Positions 43,517 to 52,682 are shown, numbered from the stretch's first letter. The stretch is DNA of 64,000 bases from Ruegeria arenilitoris (GCF_013030985.1 NZ_WPYP01000001.1:62001-126000), one strand, 5' to 3'. Notes: generated from the letters alone by a model not told the origin. Translations and numbers: made by a program.

Positions 43517-43723
43517 TCAGGCGAGTGCCAGATTGGCGGCACTTTCACGCCCGTCACGACCAGCTTCCACGTCAAAAGTGACCTTCTGGCCATCCTTCAG
43601 TTCACTGAGGCCGGAACGTTCAATCGCCGAGATATGCACAAACACATCGCGCTTGCCATCTTCAGGCTCGATAAATCCAAAACCTTTGGTTGAGTTGAAC
43701 CATTTTACTGTGCCATTTGCCAT
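43517..43723 (-). CDS. cspA: Cold shock protein (CspA family)
   Basis: 68 residues from ATG 43723 (GGAG ribosome site). Single cold-shock domain with RNP1 [11 protein letters not shown] and RNP2 VFVHISAIE; binds single-stranded RNA/DNA and melts cold-stabilised structures. An unusually long ~120-base leader precedes it, typical of cold-shock mRNAs whose structure controls translation. Probably co-expressed with the downstream desaturase. Confidence 0.95.
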   Translation of the reverse strand: MANGTVKWFNSTKGFGFIEPEDGKRDVFVHISAIERSGLSELKDGQKVTFDVEAGRDGRESAANLALA

Positions 43724-43879
43724 GGTCAAAGTCTCCTAAATGTTTGCCGCCCGCATTATTGCGGCGACTCGGCGCGGTCGGTCTGAATCGAAAGACTGAA
43801 CGCCGAATTTGGGAGACAGCAGGTCGAAAAAGAAAAACGTTAGCCCTGCGTATATGGAGTTCGAATACGCACGTTACAA
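43724..43879 (-). promoter_or_regulatory. cspA promoter and long 5' leader
   Basis: On the minus strand TTGTAA (43874-43879), a 17-base spacer and CATATA (43851-43856) form a good sigma-70-type promoter. The transcript would carry ~120 bases before the ATG, with a CCGC/GCGG hairpin near 43755-43768. Such leaders act as thermosensors in other bacteria. The remaining ~195 bases up to the GST gene (43880-44075) show nothing recognisable. Confidence 0.6.
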
Positions 43880-44075
43880 GCCTTGATGCGATGAAGGGCA
43901 ATAAAGGTATTGATTCTGTCTAACGCAGAACAGGACAAGGAGAGGCAGGTCAATTGCGAAGTAATCCAAAATCGAAGGTCAGCTTCCCGACCAAACCAAC
44001 GGAGTGCGGTTACAACAATCAGATTGCTCAGGAATGGCAGGTTGGGGCTCAGAACTGACATTGGATCAACATGCC

Positions 44076-44765
44076 TTACCGCTTGAACAAAACCCCCTGC
44101 GATTGCTTGTCTCGATGATCCCCTCGCAACTCGGCATGCAGCGCGCGACCGGCCTGAACGCCGGGGCGGGCGCTGACAGTTTCAAGCCAGCGGGTGAAAT
44201 GGGGTTTGTCCTCAAGCACCTGTTGCTGACCTTCCCACAGACTGGCCCAGCCCCAGATCGATATGTCGGCGATGGAATAGAAATTGCCCGCGACATATTC
44301 GTTCTCGGCCAGCCGCCGGTCGAGCACGCCGTATAGACGTCCGACCTCGGTGCGGTAGCGGTCTTGGGCGTAGGGCAGGTCCTGCGGCGGGTCCAGTTGC
44401 GGGGCGTACTTCAGGAAGTGATGCGCCTGACCAGCCATCGGACCGACGCCGCCCATCTGCCACATCAGCCATTCCTCGACGGCGATCCGGTCACGCTCGG
44501 TTTTGCCATAGAACTTGCCGGTCTTGCGCGCCAGATACATCAGGATCGCGCCGCTTTCGAAGACCGAGACCGGGGCGCCATCCGGGCCATCGGGATCGAC
44601 GATGGCAGGCATCCGGTTGTTCGGTGAAATCTTCAGAAACTCGGGGTCGAACTGATCGCCCTTGCCGATGTTGATCAGATGGGTGGTATAGGGCAGCTCC
44701 ATCTCTTCCAGCGCGATGGATGCCTTCCAGCCGTTTGGCGTGGGCCAGAAATACAGGTCGATCAT
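44076..44765 (-). CDS. Glutathione S-transferase, Ure2p/YghU-like
   Basis: 229 residues: IDLYFWPTPNGWKASIALEEM (Asn of the T-P-N-G-W/x-K motif replaces the catalytic Ser/Tyr, as in YghU/YfcG), NRMPAIVD and ESGAILMYLA for glutathione binding, and an all-helical C-terminus with WEGQQQVLEDKPHFTRWLETVSARPGVQ. These Nu-class-like enzymes often have disulfide-bond reductase activity. Single gene. Confidence 0.92.
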   Translation of the reverse strand: MIDLYFWPTPNGWKASIALEEMELPYTTHLINIGKGDQFDPEFLKISPNNRMPAIVDPDGPDGAPVSVFESGAILMYLARKTGKFYGKTERDRIAVEEWLMWQMGGVGPMAGQAHHFLKYAPQLDPPQDLPYAQDRYRTEVGRLYGVLDRRLAENEYVAGNFYSIADISIWGWASLWEGQQQVLEDKPHFTRWLETVSARPGVQAGRALHAELRGDHRDKQSQGVLFKR

Positions 44766-44788
44766 GGTGCCTCCTCAGCTTGAAGGGA

Positions 44789-45724
44789 TCATGAGGCTTT
44801 CTGTGCAAACGGCAAGAGACCATTGGGACGAGGCAGTGCAAAAAGCCGTGACCAGCGGCGGGACGATGCTTTGGGAATGCCGTTGCGCAGCAGGGGCAGG
44901 CTCAGCCGGTCCTCGTTGCGCAGCAGGGCGTTGTAAACGCGCAGAATGCCGGGCCGGGTATAGCTGGACCAGTGGCAAATGCGGCTTTGCGGAGCACCGA
45001 CCGGGAAAATCGTGCGTGACAGATGGTCCAGCGTATGGGTGCAATCGAGCTGTAGCGTGACCGCGTTCGGAGCCTGAAAACCGACACCGATGCTGCGGTC
45101 GCCGCGTTGTGGCGGTTGGATCATCCATTCATACAGGAAATCGAACAGGTCGTTTTCGCGGCTGGTCACGTTGATGAACTCGGCCATCTTGCCTGCAGGC
45201 GTGTCCAGCGCGCCCAGCGTGCGGCTTTGATACACCGCGCCGGACATCGAGATGATGCGGTTCAGTGAGCCGGGCGCGACGTGGTACAGGGCTTCGAGCG
45301 CGAGTTCGGTGCCCATCGAATGCCCGATGAAATGAATGGGGCGTTTCGGATACATGTGGCGCAATTCGCGGATCAACTCCGCCAAAGCGCGCCCAGCCTC
45401 GACGGCGCGGCGGCGAACAGCCCAGAGCGGCCCCTGTGCATTCCAGCCGAACGCGATGCCCAGCCCTTCGTCGTCAAAGCCCGAACCGAAGCCCAACTGT
45501 TGCGGCCAGCTTGGGCAATGCCTGGGCATCTGCGTGGGATGCAGTGACAGAATATGCCGGTGCGGACAGGCTTTGGCGTCGTCGGGGCGATATTTGTACC
45601 CGTGGGTCATGATGATGCCCGGCCCCTGGGTGTCGTGCGTTTGCTGCAAGGTGCCTAGCGGAGATCGCGGGCTGCGGTGCAGAGCGAACGTGTTGCCGAT
45701 GGCATTGATCCTGATTACTGGCAT
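44789..45724 (-). CDS. Alpha/beta hydrolase
   Basis: 311 residues. Nucleophile elbow GHSMG in RPIHFIGHSMGTELALEALYHV and oxyanion segment IIMTHGYKYRPDD; a late His (CTHTLDHLSRTIF) may complete the triad. Arg-rich C-terminus. No signal peptide. Substrate unknown; esterases/lipases of this form are common in roseobacters. Divergent from the metZ riboswitch transcript. Confidence 0.82.
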   Translation of the reverse strand: MPVIRINAIGNTFALHRSPRSPLGTLQQTHDTQGPGIIMTHGYKYRPDDAKACPHRHILSLHPTQMPRHCPSWPQQLGFGSGFDDEGLGIAFGWNAQGPLWAVRRRAVEAGRALAELIRELRHMYPKRPIHFIGHSMGTELALEALYHVAPGSLNRIISMSGAVYQSRTLGALDTPAGKMAEFINVTSRENDLFDFLYEWMIQPPQRGDRSIGVGFQAPNAVTLQLDCTHTLDHLSRTIFPVGAPQSRICHWSSYTRPGILRVYNALLRNEDRLSLPLLRNGIPKASSRRWSRLFALPRPNGLLPFAQKAS

Positions 45725-45825
45725 TGTTCTGCCTCACACAAGATGTTGTAGCGCCGATGTGGCACAACGCTATGACGCTTTGGTGAATGGACGGTTGCAG
45801 AACCGTGACGATGCCGTTGCAAGGG

Positions 45826-45854
45826 TTGACGCGTCCGCAAGTGCGGCGTATGGG
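45826..45854 (+). promoter_or_regulatory. Promoter of metZ
   Basis: TTGACG (45826-45831), 17-base spacer, TATGGG (45849-45854). Predicted start of transcription near 45861, only a few bases before the SAM-II aptamer, exactly where the riboswitch requires it. Confidence 0.7.
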
Positions 45855-45864
45855 CAACAACGCT

Positions 45865-45917
45865 ACGTGGCGATTTGTTACCGGATTGCGGGCCACGCTA
45901 AACAACACCGCTAAAAG
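45865..45917 (+). ncRNA. SAM-II riboswitch
   Basis: The conserved aptamer order is complete: CGTGG, CGATTTG, ACCGG, ATTGC, GCCACG, CTAAACAA and GCTAAAA, forming the H-type pseudoknot that binds S-adenosylmethionine in alphaproteobacteria. It precedes the O-succinylhomoserine sulfhydrylase gene, its classic target, and should turn the gene off when SAM is plentiful. Confidence 0.93.
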
Positions 45918-45999
45918 GTCAGGATGAAAGGCCCCTTTCGCTTGACCGCGTCTGGGGTTTTTTTGATGCCCTTGCCAGACAAGGGTCGAGAGGAATGAC
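45917..45999 (+). promoter_or_regulatory. Expression platform between SAM-II aptamer and metZ
   Basis: Contains the hairpin GGTCA ... TGACC, a run of seven T after GTCTGGGG, and two mutually exclusive stems: GTCTGG/CCAGAC and CCCTTG-CCAGA-CAAGGG. The second ends 5 bases before the AGGA ribosome site. The layout could combine termination with ribosome-site control. Confidence 0.5.
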
Positions 46000-47190
46000 A
46001 TGAGCGAGAGCTGGAACAAACGCACCCAAGCCGTCCACGGCGGCATCCGTCGCAGCCAATATAACGAGGTGTCCGAGGCGATCTTTCTGACGCAGGGCTT
46101 CGTCTATGAAAACGCCGAGCAGGCCGAGGCACGGTTCATCGAGACCGGCCCGGATGAGTTCATCTATGCCCGCTACGGCAACCCGACCGTGTCGATGTTC
46201 GAACAGCGTATCGCTGCGCTGGAAGGGGGCGAAGACGCTTTTGCGGCAGCGTCCGGTATGGCGGCAGTTAACGGTGCGCTGACCTCGATCCTGAAGGCCG
46301 GGGACCACGTGGTGTCCGCCAAGGCCCTGTTCGGGTCGTGCCTGTACATTCTGGAGAACATCCTGACCCGTTTTGGGGTTGAGGTCACCTTTGTCGACGG
46401 CACCGATCTGGACGCGTGGAAGGCGGCGATCCGTCCGGATACCAAGGCGGTATTCTTTGAATCCATGTCGAACCCGACGCTCGAGGTGATCGACATCGCC
46501 GCCGTTTCAAAACTGGCCCATGCGGTCGGGGCGTTGGTGGTGGTGGACAACGTCTTTTCCACGCCGGTCTTCTCGCGTGCGATCGAGCAGGGCGCCGATG
46601 TGGTCGTCTATTCCGCGACCAAGCATATTGACGGGCAGGGGCGCGCGCTTGGCGGCGTCGTAATCGGCACCAAGGAATTCATCCGCGGTACGCTTGAACC
46701 CTACATGAAGCATACAGGCGGTGCACTCAGCCCGTTCAACGCCTGGATCATGCTCAAAGGTCTGGAAACGATGGCCCTGCGGGTCAACGCACAGGCCGAG
46801 ACAGCTCAGACCGTGGCCGAGGCACTGGAAGGTCACTCCGCGTTGGAACGCACCTTGTATCCGGGGCTGAAAACCCACGCGCAGAACGCGCTGGTTCAAA
46901 CACAGCTGGGCGGCAAGGGTGGTACGGTTCTATCGCTGGACATAAAGGGCGGCAAGGACGCGGCGTTTGCGTTTCTGAATGCGCTGACGATCCCGGTGAT
47001 CTCGAACAACCTAGGCGATGCCAAATCGATTGCGACGCATCCAGCCACGACGACGCATCAGCGGTTGAGCGATGAGCAGAAGGATGAGCTGGGCATCACG
47101 CCGGGTCTGATCCGCCTGTCCATCGGTCTTGAGGATGCAGGCGACCTGCTTGCCGATATCAGCCGCGCATTGGACGTTTCTCAACAATAA
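46000..47190 (+). CDS. metZ: O-succinylhomoserine sulfhydrylase
   Basis: 396 residues. PLP enzyme of the Cys/Met metabolism family that makes homocysteine from O-succinylhomoserine and sulfide. NEVSEAIFLTQGFVYENAEQAE, RYGNPTVSMFEQR, GSCLYILENIL, VVVDNVFSTPVFSRA and the PLP-lysine block YSATKHIDGQGR are present. Regulated by the SAM-II riboswitch upstream. Confidence 0.96.
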   Translation: MSESWNKRTQAVHGGIRRSQYNEVSEAIFLTQGFVYENAEQAEARFIETGPDEFIYARYGNPTVSMFEQRIAALEGGEDAFAAASGMAAVNGALTSILKAGDHVVSAKALFGSCLYILENILTRFGVEVTFVDGTDLDAWKAAIRPDTKAVFFESMSNPTLEVIDIAAVSKLAHAVGALVVVDNVFSTPVFSRAIEQGADVVVYSATKHIDGQGRALGGVVIGTKEFIRGTLEPYMKHTGGALSPFNAWIMLKGLETMALRVNAQAETAQTVAEALEGHSALERTLYPGLKTHAQNALVQTQLGGKGGTVLSLDIKGGKDAAFAFLNALTIPVISNNLGDAKSIATHPATTTHQRLSDEQKDELGITPGLIRLSIGLEDAGDLLADISRALDVSQQ

Positions 47191-47290
47191 CGGCGCCCAA
47201 TTGCCTGTTACAGCCGTTTCGAGCTTGACGATGAGGGGCACAAATCACGTGTCCCTCACGTAAATTCGATCCGGGCTGTGTTTCGGCGCG

Positions 47291-47329
47291 TATACAGTTA
47301 CACTGGAAAACGCGCCGAACCTGTATATA
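47291..47329 (+). promoter_or_regulatory. Putative folE2 promoter with inverted repeat
   Basis: TATACAG (47291-47297) and CTGTATA (47321-47327) are separated by 23 bases; the second overlaps TATATA (47324-47329), a likely -10 box. A nested GGCGCG/CGCGCC pair (47285-47290, 47311-47316) adds symmetry. No clear -35. Confidence 0.35.
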
Positions 47330-47360
47330 GTCCGGCGACCAACCCGAGGAGCCCCGATCG

Positions 47361-48464
47361 ATGAACGTGCACCCCCGCAGCATTGATGACGCACCTGACC
47401 ATGATGAGGCCGCCGCCGCGCTGAAAACGCTGCGCAAATGGGCCGAAACCGCAACCGAGGCCGAGATCAGCCAGCTTGATCCGGCGATTGCGCGTCTGGT
47501 GCCGGGACTGGTCCCAGTGAACTACCCGTCGCTGTCGCGGGACTATCCGGAAGATTTTCGGGTCGATGATGCCTATCGCGCAACTTTGCCCGATCTTCAG
47601 AATGGCCCGTCCAGTCTGATCCGCGGGGCGAAACAACAGATTCAGCATGTGGGCATCTCGAATTTCCGCCTGCCGATCCGGTTTCACCGCAAGCATGGAG
47701 ACGACCTGACGCTGGAGACATCCGTTACCGGCACGGTCAGCCTCGAGGCGGAAAAGAAGGGCATCAACATGTCCCGGATCATGCGCTCGTTCTACAAACA
47801 TGCCGAGCGCACGTTCAGCTTTGAGGTCATGGAGGCCGCGCTGAATGACTACATGACCGATCTGGACAGCTTTGATGCGCGTATCCAGATGCGGTTTTCC
47901 TATCCGGATCGCATCAAGAGCCTGCGCTCGGGGCTGGAGGGTTACCAGTATTACGACATTGCGCTGGAATTGGTCGAACAGAATGGCGTGCGCCAGAAGA
48001 TCATGCATCTGGACTATGTCTACTCCTCGACCTGTCCGTGCTCGCTCGAGCTGAGCGAACATGCGCGGTCTACGCGCGGTCAACTGGCGACGCCGCACTC
48101 TCAGCGGTCTGTTGCGCGCATTTCGGTCGTTGTCGATTGCGATGCGGATTGCCTGTGGTTCGAGGACCTGATCGCGCTTTGCCGCCGTGCGGTGCCGACG
48201 GAAACGCAGGTGATGGTCAAGCGCGAGGATGAACAAGCCTTTGCCGAGCTGAACGCGGCCAATCCGATCTTTGTCGAGGACGCCGCCCGTCTGTTCTGCG
48301 CCGAGCTTCAGGCCGATCACCATATTGGTGATTTCCGGGTGGTGGCCAGCCATCAGGAAAGCTTGCATAGCCATGATGCGGTGTCGGTTCTGACCGAAGG
48401 CCCGACTTTTGTATCGGCCAGCCTGGACCCGCGCCTGTTCTCGACCCTCTTCCACATCGGATAG
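47361..48464 (+). CDS. folE2: GTP cyclohydrolase FolE2 (type IB)
   Basis: 367 residues. Metal-independent-of-zinc alternative to FolE for the first step of folate synthesis; family blocks QQIQHVGISNFRLPI, the catalytic Cys loop YSSTCPCSLELSEHAR and CRRAVPTETQVMVKREDEQAFAE. GAGGAG ribosome site. FolE2 is often induced by zinc starvation; upstream an inverted repeat TATACAG/CTGTATA overlaps the TATATA -10 region. A strong hairpin terminator follows. Confidence 0.95.
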   Translation: MNVHPRSIDDAPDHDEAAAALKTLRKWAETATEAEISQLDPAIARLVPGLVPVNYPSLSRDYPEDFRVDDAYRATLPDLQNGPSSLIRGAKQQIQHVGISNFRLPIRFHRKHGDDLTLETSVTGTVSLEAEKKGINMSRIMRSFYKHAERTFSFEVMEAALNDYMTDLDSFDARIQMRFSYPDRIKSLRSGLEGYQYYDIALELVEQNGVRQKIMHLDYVYSSTCPCSLELSEHARSTRGQLATPHSQRSVARISVVVDCDADCLWFEDLIALCRRAVPTETQVMVKREDEQAFAELNAANPIFVEDAARLFCAELQADHHIGDFRVVASHQESLHSHDAVSVLTEGPTFVSASLDPRLFSTLFHIG

Positions 48465-48518
48465 CTGCGCGGGGCTTCTGAAGTCTCGAAGTTAGACAAA
48501 ATGGCGAACTTTCGCCGC

Positions 48519-48551
48519 ACCGCAGCAAAAATTGCTGCGGTCGCTTTTTCT
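48519..48551 (+). terminator. Rho-independent terminator after folE2
   Basis: Ten-base perfect stem ACCGCAGCAA/TTGCTGCGGT with AAA loop, followed by CGCTTTTTCTTT. About 55 bases after the stop. Confidence 0.82.
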
Positions 48552-48739
48552 TTGACGTAGAGTAAGGGGGATTGCAGCCGTGGCGTAGGCGCTTGCCAGC
48601 CGTTTCGCCACACTGAAAGGAAGCCGAGACGTGAGACGCCCCGGGACTTCAAACCTTGGCAATCCGCCCCAGACATCAGGGCGGAACAGGGTGCTTCTTC
48701 CCTTTGAAGGTTGCATCGCTTTCACAGGAGAAATGACTA

Positions 48740-49603
48740 ATGAATCCGATTACCCAGCCGCTGGAGTTTCAGGCGGCGGCCATTCGTATGGCCGGCTACG
48801 CGGTTAGCAACCAACTGAAGATCATGCAAATTCTGGCCACCTCGGCCATGGAGCTGCCGTTTGCACCGGTACATGCTCTGCACGTGTCGTCTGCGCAACC
48901 GGCGACGACGACCGCGAAACCGGAATTCAAGTCCAAAGCAGCCGCAGCCAAGCCCAAACCGGCGGCGGCACCGAAGGCCAAGCCAGTCGCACGCGCCAAA
49001 GCGGCGGTTACGCCAAAGGCCGAATCGCCCAAACCTGTGCCGGTCAAAAAGTCGGCCTCTCCGGCGAAGAAAACTGTCGCTGCGCCCACGGCAACGGTTA
49101 CTCGGGCGGCATCCAAGCCTGCTAATGCAGCAAAACCACAAGAGGCCAATCCCGCAACCGCGCCCAAACCTGCCGCAGCAAAAACGGCGGCCAAACCCGC
49201 AGCGTCCAAGGCTTCGGCAAAAGCGGCGGCACCTAAACCTGCGGCCTCTAAGCCCGAGGTGAAGACCGCAACGCCCCCAACGGAGGCCAGACCCGCGGCG
49301 AAAAAAGCTCCGGCGAAACCTGCGGCACCCAAAGCAGCCGCCAAGCCTGCGGCACCGAAGGTACAGGCAGCGAAATCCGCAGCCCCGGCGGCTGAGGTTG
49401 CCAAGCCGGTTGCACCTGCGGCCAAAGCTGCACCTGTTGCCAAACCTACAGCGCTTGTTGCCAAACCAGTCGCCCCTCAGGCACAGGCCAAGACGGTCGC
49501 ACCTAAGGCCGAAGCGGCCACGCCCGCAGCGCCTCAGCGCCGGACGCGTTCGCCTTCGAAACCGCCCGCGATGCCCACACCCGTCAGCAAAACCGACGAG
49601 TAA
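48740..49603 (+). CDS. Ala/Lys/Pro-rich histone H1-like protein
   Basis: 287 residues. The first ~45 are ordered and amphipathic (NPITQPLEFQAAAIRMAGYAVSNQLKIMQILATSAMELPFAPVHAL), reminiscent of phasin-type helices. The rest is almost entirely A, K, P, V, S, T with repeated AAKPAAPKA blocks and few acidic residues, like histone H1/AlgP C-terminal tails that bind DNA or polyphosphate. AGGAG ribosome site nine bases before ATG. Possibly a nucleoid or granule-surface protein; the family is not certain. The repeats make its length prone to variation. Confidence 0.78.
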   Translation: MNPITQPLEFQAAAIRMAGYAVSNQLKIMQILATSAMELPFAPVHALHVSSAQPATTTAKPEFKSKAAAAKPKPAAAPKAKPVARAKAAVTPKAESPKPVPVKKSASPAKKTVAAPTATVTRAASKPANAAKPQEANPATAPKPAAAKTAAKPAASKASAKAAAPKPAASKPEVKTATPPTEARPAAKKAPAKPAAPKAAAKPAAPKVQAAKSAAPAAEVAKPVAPAAKAAPVAKPTALVAKPVAPQAQAKTVAPKAEAATPAAPQRRTRSPSKPPAMPTPVSKTDE

Positions 49604-49653
49604 ACCGGACATCCGCTTGACACGGTCGTGCAGGCGCGCCAACGCTGCGCCTC

Positions 49654-51102
49654 ATGACGGACATGCGCCCGGTTGGATATGTGATTGGCCTGTTGGTCGC
49701 CATTCTTGGGGCGACCATGATGCTGCCCATGCTTGCGGACCTCATCGAAGGTCGGGGCGAGTGGCACGTATTTCTGGAAAGCGGCATCATCACCATGCTG
49801 ACGGGCGTGGTCCTGTCCATCAGCTGCTCGAATGGGGTAGGCGAAGGTCTGACGATCCGTCAGACATTTTTGCTGACCACTGGCGTCTGGGTGGCGCTGC
49901 CGCTTTTCGGTGCGATTCCGTTTTTGTTCGGCGAGACCGAATTGCGCTTTGTCGATGCTTATTTCGAGGCAATGTCGGGCCTGACTACCACCGGCTCAAC
50001 CGTCATATCCGGCCTTGATGACCTGCCACAGGGTCTGCTGTTGTGGCGCGGGGTGCTGCAATGGCTTGGCGGTATCGGCATCATTGTTGTCGCCATGGTC
50101 TTCCTGCCCGAGCTTCGGGTTGGGGGTATGCAGATCTTCCGCTCGGAAGGGTTTGAAACCATGGGGAAAATCTTACCGCGTGCGCAAGAAATTGCGGGCC
50201 AGATTTCCCTGATCTACGTTTTTCTGACATTTGTTTGTGCTTTGGTTTACGCCGGGTTGGGAATGGGTTTTTTTGATGCGGTGGTTCATGCGTTGACAAC
50301 AATTTCGACCGGTGGGTTTTCTAATTATGACGCGTCTTTTGGCACGTTTACAGGAGCCGCCGAATATGCAGCTTCGGTGTTCATGATCCTCGCGGCGCTG
50401 CCGTTCGTGCGGTATGTCCAGTTTGCCAACGGCCACACCACCTCGTTGTTCCATGACAGCCAGATTCGCACCTTTCTTGCGACCATTTTGGTTCTGGTTG
50501 TGATTATGGCGGTATTTCTGACATCGGTTTTTCCGCACCACTGGGAGCAGGCATTTCGCGAATCCCTGTTCAATGTCACCTCGATCATATCGGGAACAGG
50601 CTATGCCAGCGTGGACTATATGACCTGGGGCAATTTCCCGGTGATGCTGTTCTTTCTGATTGGCCTGATCGGGGGCTGCGCGGGATCGACCGCCTGTTCG
50701 ATCAAGATCTTCCGCTATCAGCTGTTGTTTGCATCGATCAAAACTCAGATCAGCCGTATCCGATCACCGCACGGCGTGTTCAACCCGCGCTATGACGGAC
50801 GCACGATCGGGCCGGATGTTCTGAGCTCGGTGATGAGCTTTTTCATGTTTTTCGTGCTCTCGATGGGCGTACTGGCATGGGCACTGGCGCTGACGGGTCT
50901 GGACTTCATCACCTCCGTTTCGGGCGCGGCGACGGCGCTGGCCAATGTCGGGCCGGGGCTGGGGGATCAGATCGGGCCCGCGGGCAACTTTGCCGGGCTG
51001 AGCGACACGGCCAAGTGGTTGCTGTCCATCGGTATGCTGGTCGGGCGGCTGGAGCTGCTGGCCGTCTACGCGCTGTTTACTGTCCAATTCTGGAGAAGCT
51101 GA
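49654..51102 (+). CDS. trkH: TrkH-type potassium uptake channel
   Basis: 482 residues, eight to ten membrane helices and four pore loops: GLTTTGSTVI, TTISTGGFSN, SIISGTGYAS and a last loop near ALANVGPG, each with the selectivity-filter glycine. Pairs with TrkA (not encoded here). Its stop overlaps the start of the TPP enzyme by one base. Confidence 0.94.
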   Translation: MTDMRPVGYVIGLLVAILGATMMLPMLADLIEGRGEWHVFLESGIITMLTGVVLSISCSNGVGEGLTIRQTFLLTTGVWVALPLFGAIPFLFGETELRFVDAYFEAMSGLTTTGSTVISGLDDLPQGLLLWRGVLQWLGGIGIIVVAMVFLPELRVGGMQIFRSEGFETMGKILPRAQEIAGQISLIYVFLTFVCALVYAGLGMGFFDAVVHALTTISTGGFSNYDASFGTFTGAAEYAASVFMILAALPFVRYVQFANGHTTSLFHDSQIRTFLATILVLVVIMAVFLTSVFPHHWEQAFRESLFNVTSIISGTGYASVDYMTWGNFPVMLFFLIGLIGGCAGSTACSIKIFRYQLLFASIKTQISRIRSPHGVFNPRYDGRTIGPDVLSSVMSFFMFFVLSMGVLAWALALTGLDFITSVSGAATALANVGPGLGDQIGPAGNFAGLSDTAKWLLSIGMLVGRLELLAVYALFTVQFWRS

Positions 51103-52676
51103 TGAAAAGACCTCTGGGTGCCCAGATTTCGCACATGTTGAAAGACCGGGGTGTTGACGTGATTTTTGGCATCCCCGGCGTGCACAATCAGGAAATGTAT
51201 CGGGGCATCGAAGAGGCGGGCATCACGCATGTCCTGGCACGTCACGAGCAGGGGGCCGGGTTCATGGCCGATGGTTATGCCCGCGCCACCGGCAAACCCG
51301 GCGTTGCCTATGTGATCACCGGGCCGGGGCTGTGCAATATCATGACGCCGATGGGGCAGGCCTATACGGACTCGGTGCCGATGCTGGTGATGTCGTCCTG
51401 CTTGGACGAGACAGACGCAGTGCAGGGCCAGTTGCACCAGATGAAGGATCAACGCGCTGCCGCTGAAACCGTGACGGATTGGTCCCGTCAGGCCAACTCG
51501 GCTCAAGCGGCTTATAGGCTGGTCGAGCGCGCCTTTGAGGAATTCGAACTCTCGCGCCCGCGTCCCAAGCATATTCAGGTGCCAATTGCCCAGCTTGAGG
51601 CCGAGGCTGATCCGGCGCCGTTTCCAAACCAACCCGGATTGCGGCCCAAGGTGGTGCCTCCTGATTTGGCGCCGCTCATGTCGTTGCTGAATATCTCGCG
51701 CCGGCCGCTATTCATTCTGGGCGGCGGGGCGCGGTCCAACCTATGGCGGCAAATTCTGACCCAGTTGGGGGCCGCCTGTTTCACCACCTATGCCGGGCGC
51801 GGAATGGCGGGGCTTGGCTATGCGCTGGATTTCGGGGCCACGCTGCCGCGACCGGGCAGTGCCGATGTCATTGGGTCCGCCGATCTGGTTGTCGCAGTGG
51901 GCGCGGAACTGGGTGAGGTTGACCTATGGCGTGACACGCTGGGGCATACCTCTCATCTGGTGCGGGTCGATCTTGATCCACAGGTTCTGTCCGACCGTCA
52001 CCGCGCGGGGATCAAGCTGCAGGCCGATGGCGAAAGCTTTGCCCATGCACTCTGGGCTTCAATTGACGCCATCAAACCGGCGACGGGCTGGAGCCCCGAA
52101 GAGGTCGCCGAGGCCCGCAAACGCTGGCGCGCCGAATCCGATGCCGAACGTCCCGGGATCGTGCCGGTGCTGGATGCTTTGCGCGAGGCAATGCCGGCGG
52201 ACACGATGATCTATTCCGACATGACTCAGCTCGCCTATGTTGCAAAAGAGGTCTGGGACATGGCCTATCCCTTTCACTGGCATCACCCGACCGGGTTCGG
52301 CACGCTGGGCTATGCGCTGCCAGCCGGGATCGGGGGCGCGGTAGCGCGCCGGGGTAAACCCACGGCCGTGATCGCTGGGGATTATGGGTTTCATTACACG
52401 ATGATGGAGCTTGGTGCTGCGGTTGAGCTCGGCTTGTCTCTGCCCATCATCCTGTGGGACAACGGCAAACTGAAAGAAATCGAAGACAGTATGGTTCGCG
52501 GACAGATCGCCCCGAACGCGGTAGTGGCCCGCAACCCCGATTTCTGCAAATTGGCCGAGGCCTTCGGGGCCTTGTCCGCAGCTCCAGGCAATCTGGAAGA
52601 GATGCAGGCGGCCGTGCAGGCCGCGTTTCACGCCCCGGTTCCGACCTTGATCCGGGTGACACCGGACATCGCCTAG
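51102..52676 (+). CDS. Thiamine pyrophosphate-dependent enzyme, acetolactate synthase/AruI-like
   Basis: 524 residues from ATG 51102 (TGATG overlap with trkH). PYR domain: DVIFGIPGVHNQEMYRGIEEAGITHVLARHEQGAGFMADGYARATGKPGV (catalytic Glu in RHEQ); central domain LFILGGGARSNLWR; PP domain AGDYGFHYTMMELGAAVELGLSLPIILWDN, the Mg/TPP motif (G-D-x...N). The closest named activity is 5-guanidino-2-oxopentanoate decarboxylase (arginine transaminase pathway), but other 2-oxoacid decarboxylases are possible. A strong terminator follows. Confidence 0.88.
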   Translation: MKRPLGAQISHMLKDRGVDVIFGIPGVHNQEMYRGIEEAGITHVLARHEQGAGFMADGYARATGKPGVAYVITGPGLCNIMTPMGQAYTDSVPMLVMSSCLDETDAVQGQLHQMKDQRAAAETVTDWSRQANSAQAAYRLVERAFEEFELSRPRPKHIQVPIAQLEAEADPAPFPNQPGLRPKVVPPDLAPLMSLLNISRRPLFILGGGARSNLWRQILTQLGAACFTTYAGRGMAGLGYALDFGATLPRPGSADVIGSADLVVAVGAELGEVDLWRDTLGHTSHLVRVDLDPQVLSDRHRAGIKLQADGESFAHALWASIDAIKPATGWSPEEVAEARKRWRAESDAERPGIVPVLDALREAMPADTMIYSDMTQLAYVAKEVWDMAYPFHWHHPTGFGTLGYALPAGIGGAVARRGKPTAVIAGDYGFHYTMMELGAAVELGLSLPIILWDNGKLKEIEDSMVRGQIAPNAVVARNPDFCKLAEAFGALSAAPGNLEEMQAAVQAAFHAPVPTLIRVTPDIA

Positions 52677-52682
52677 AAAAAA

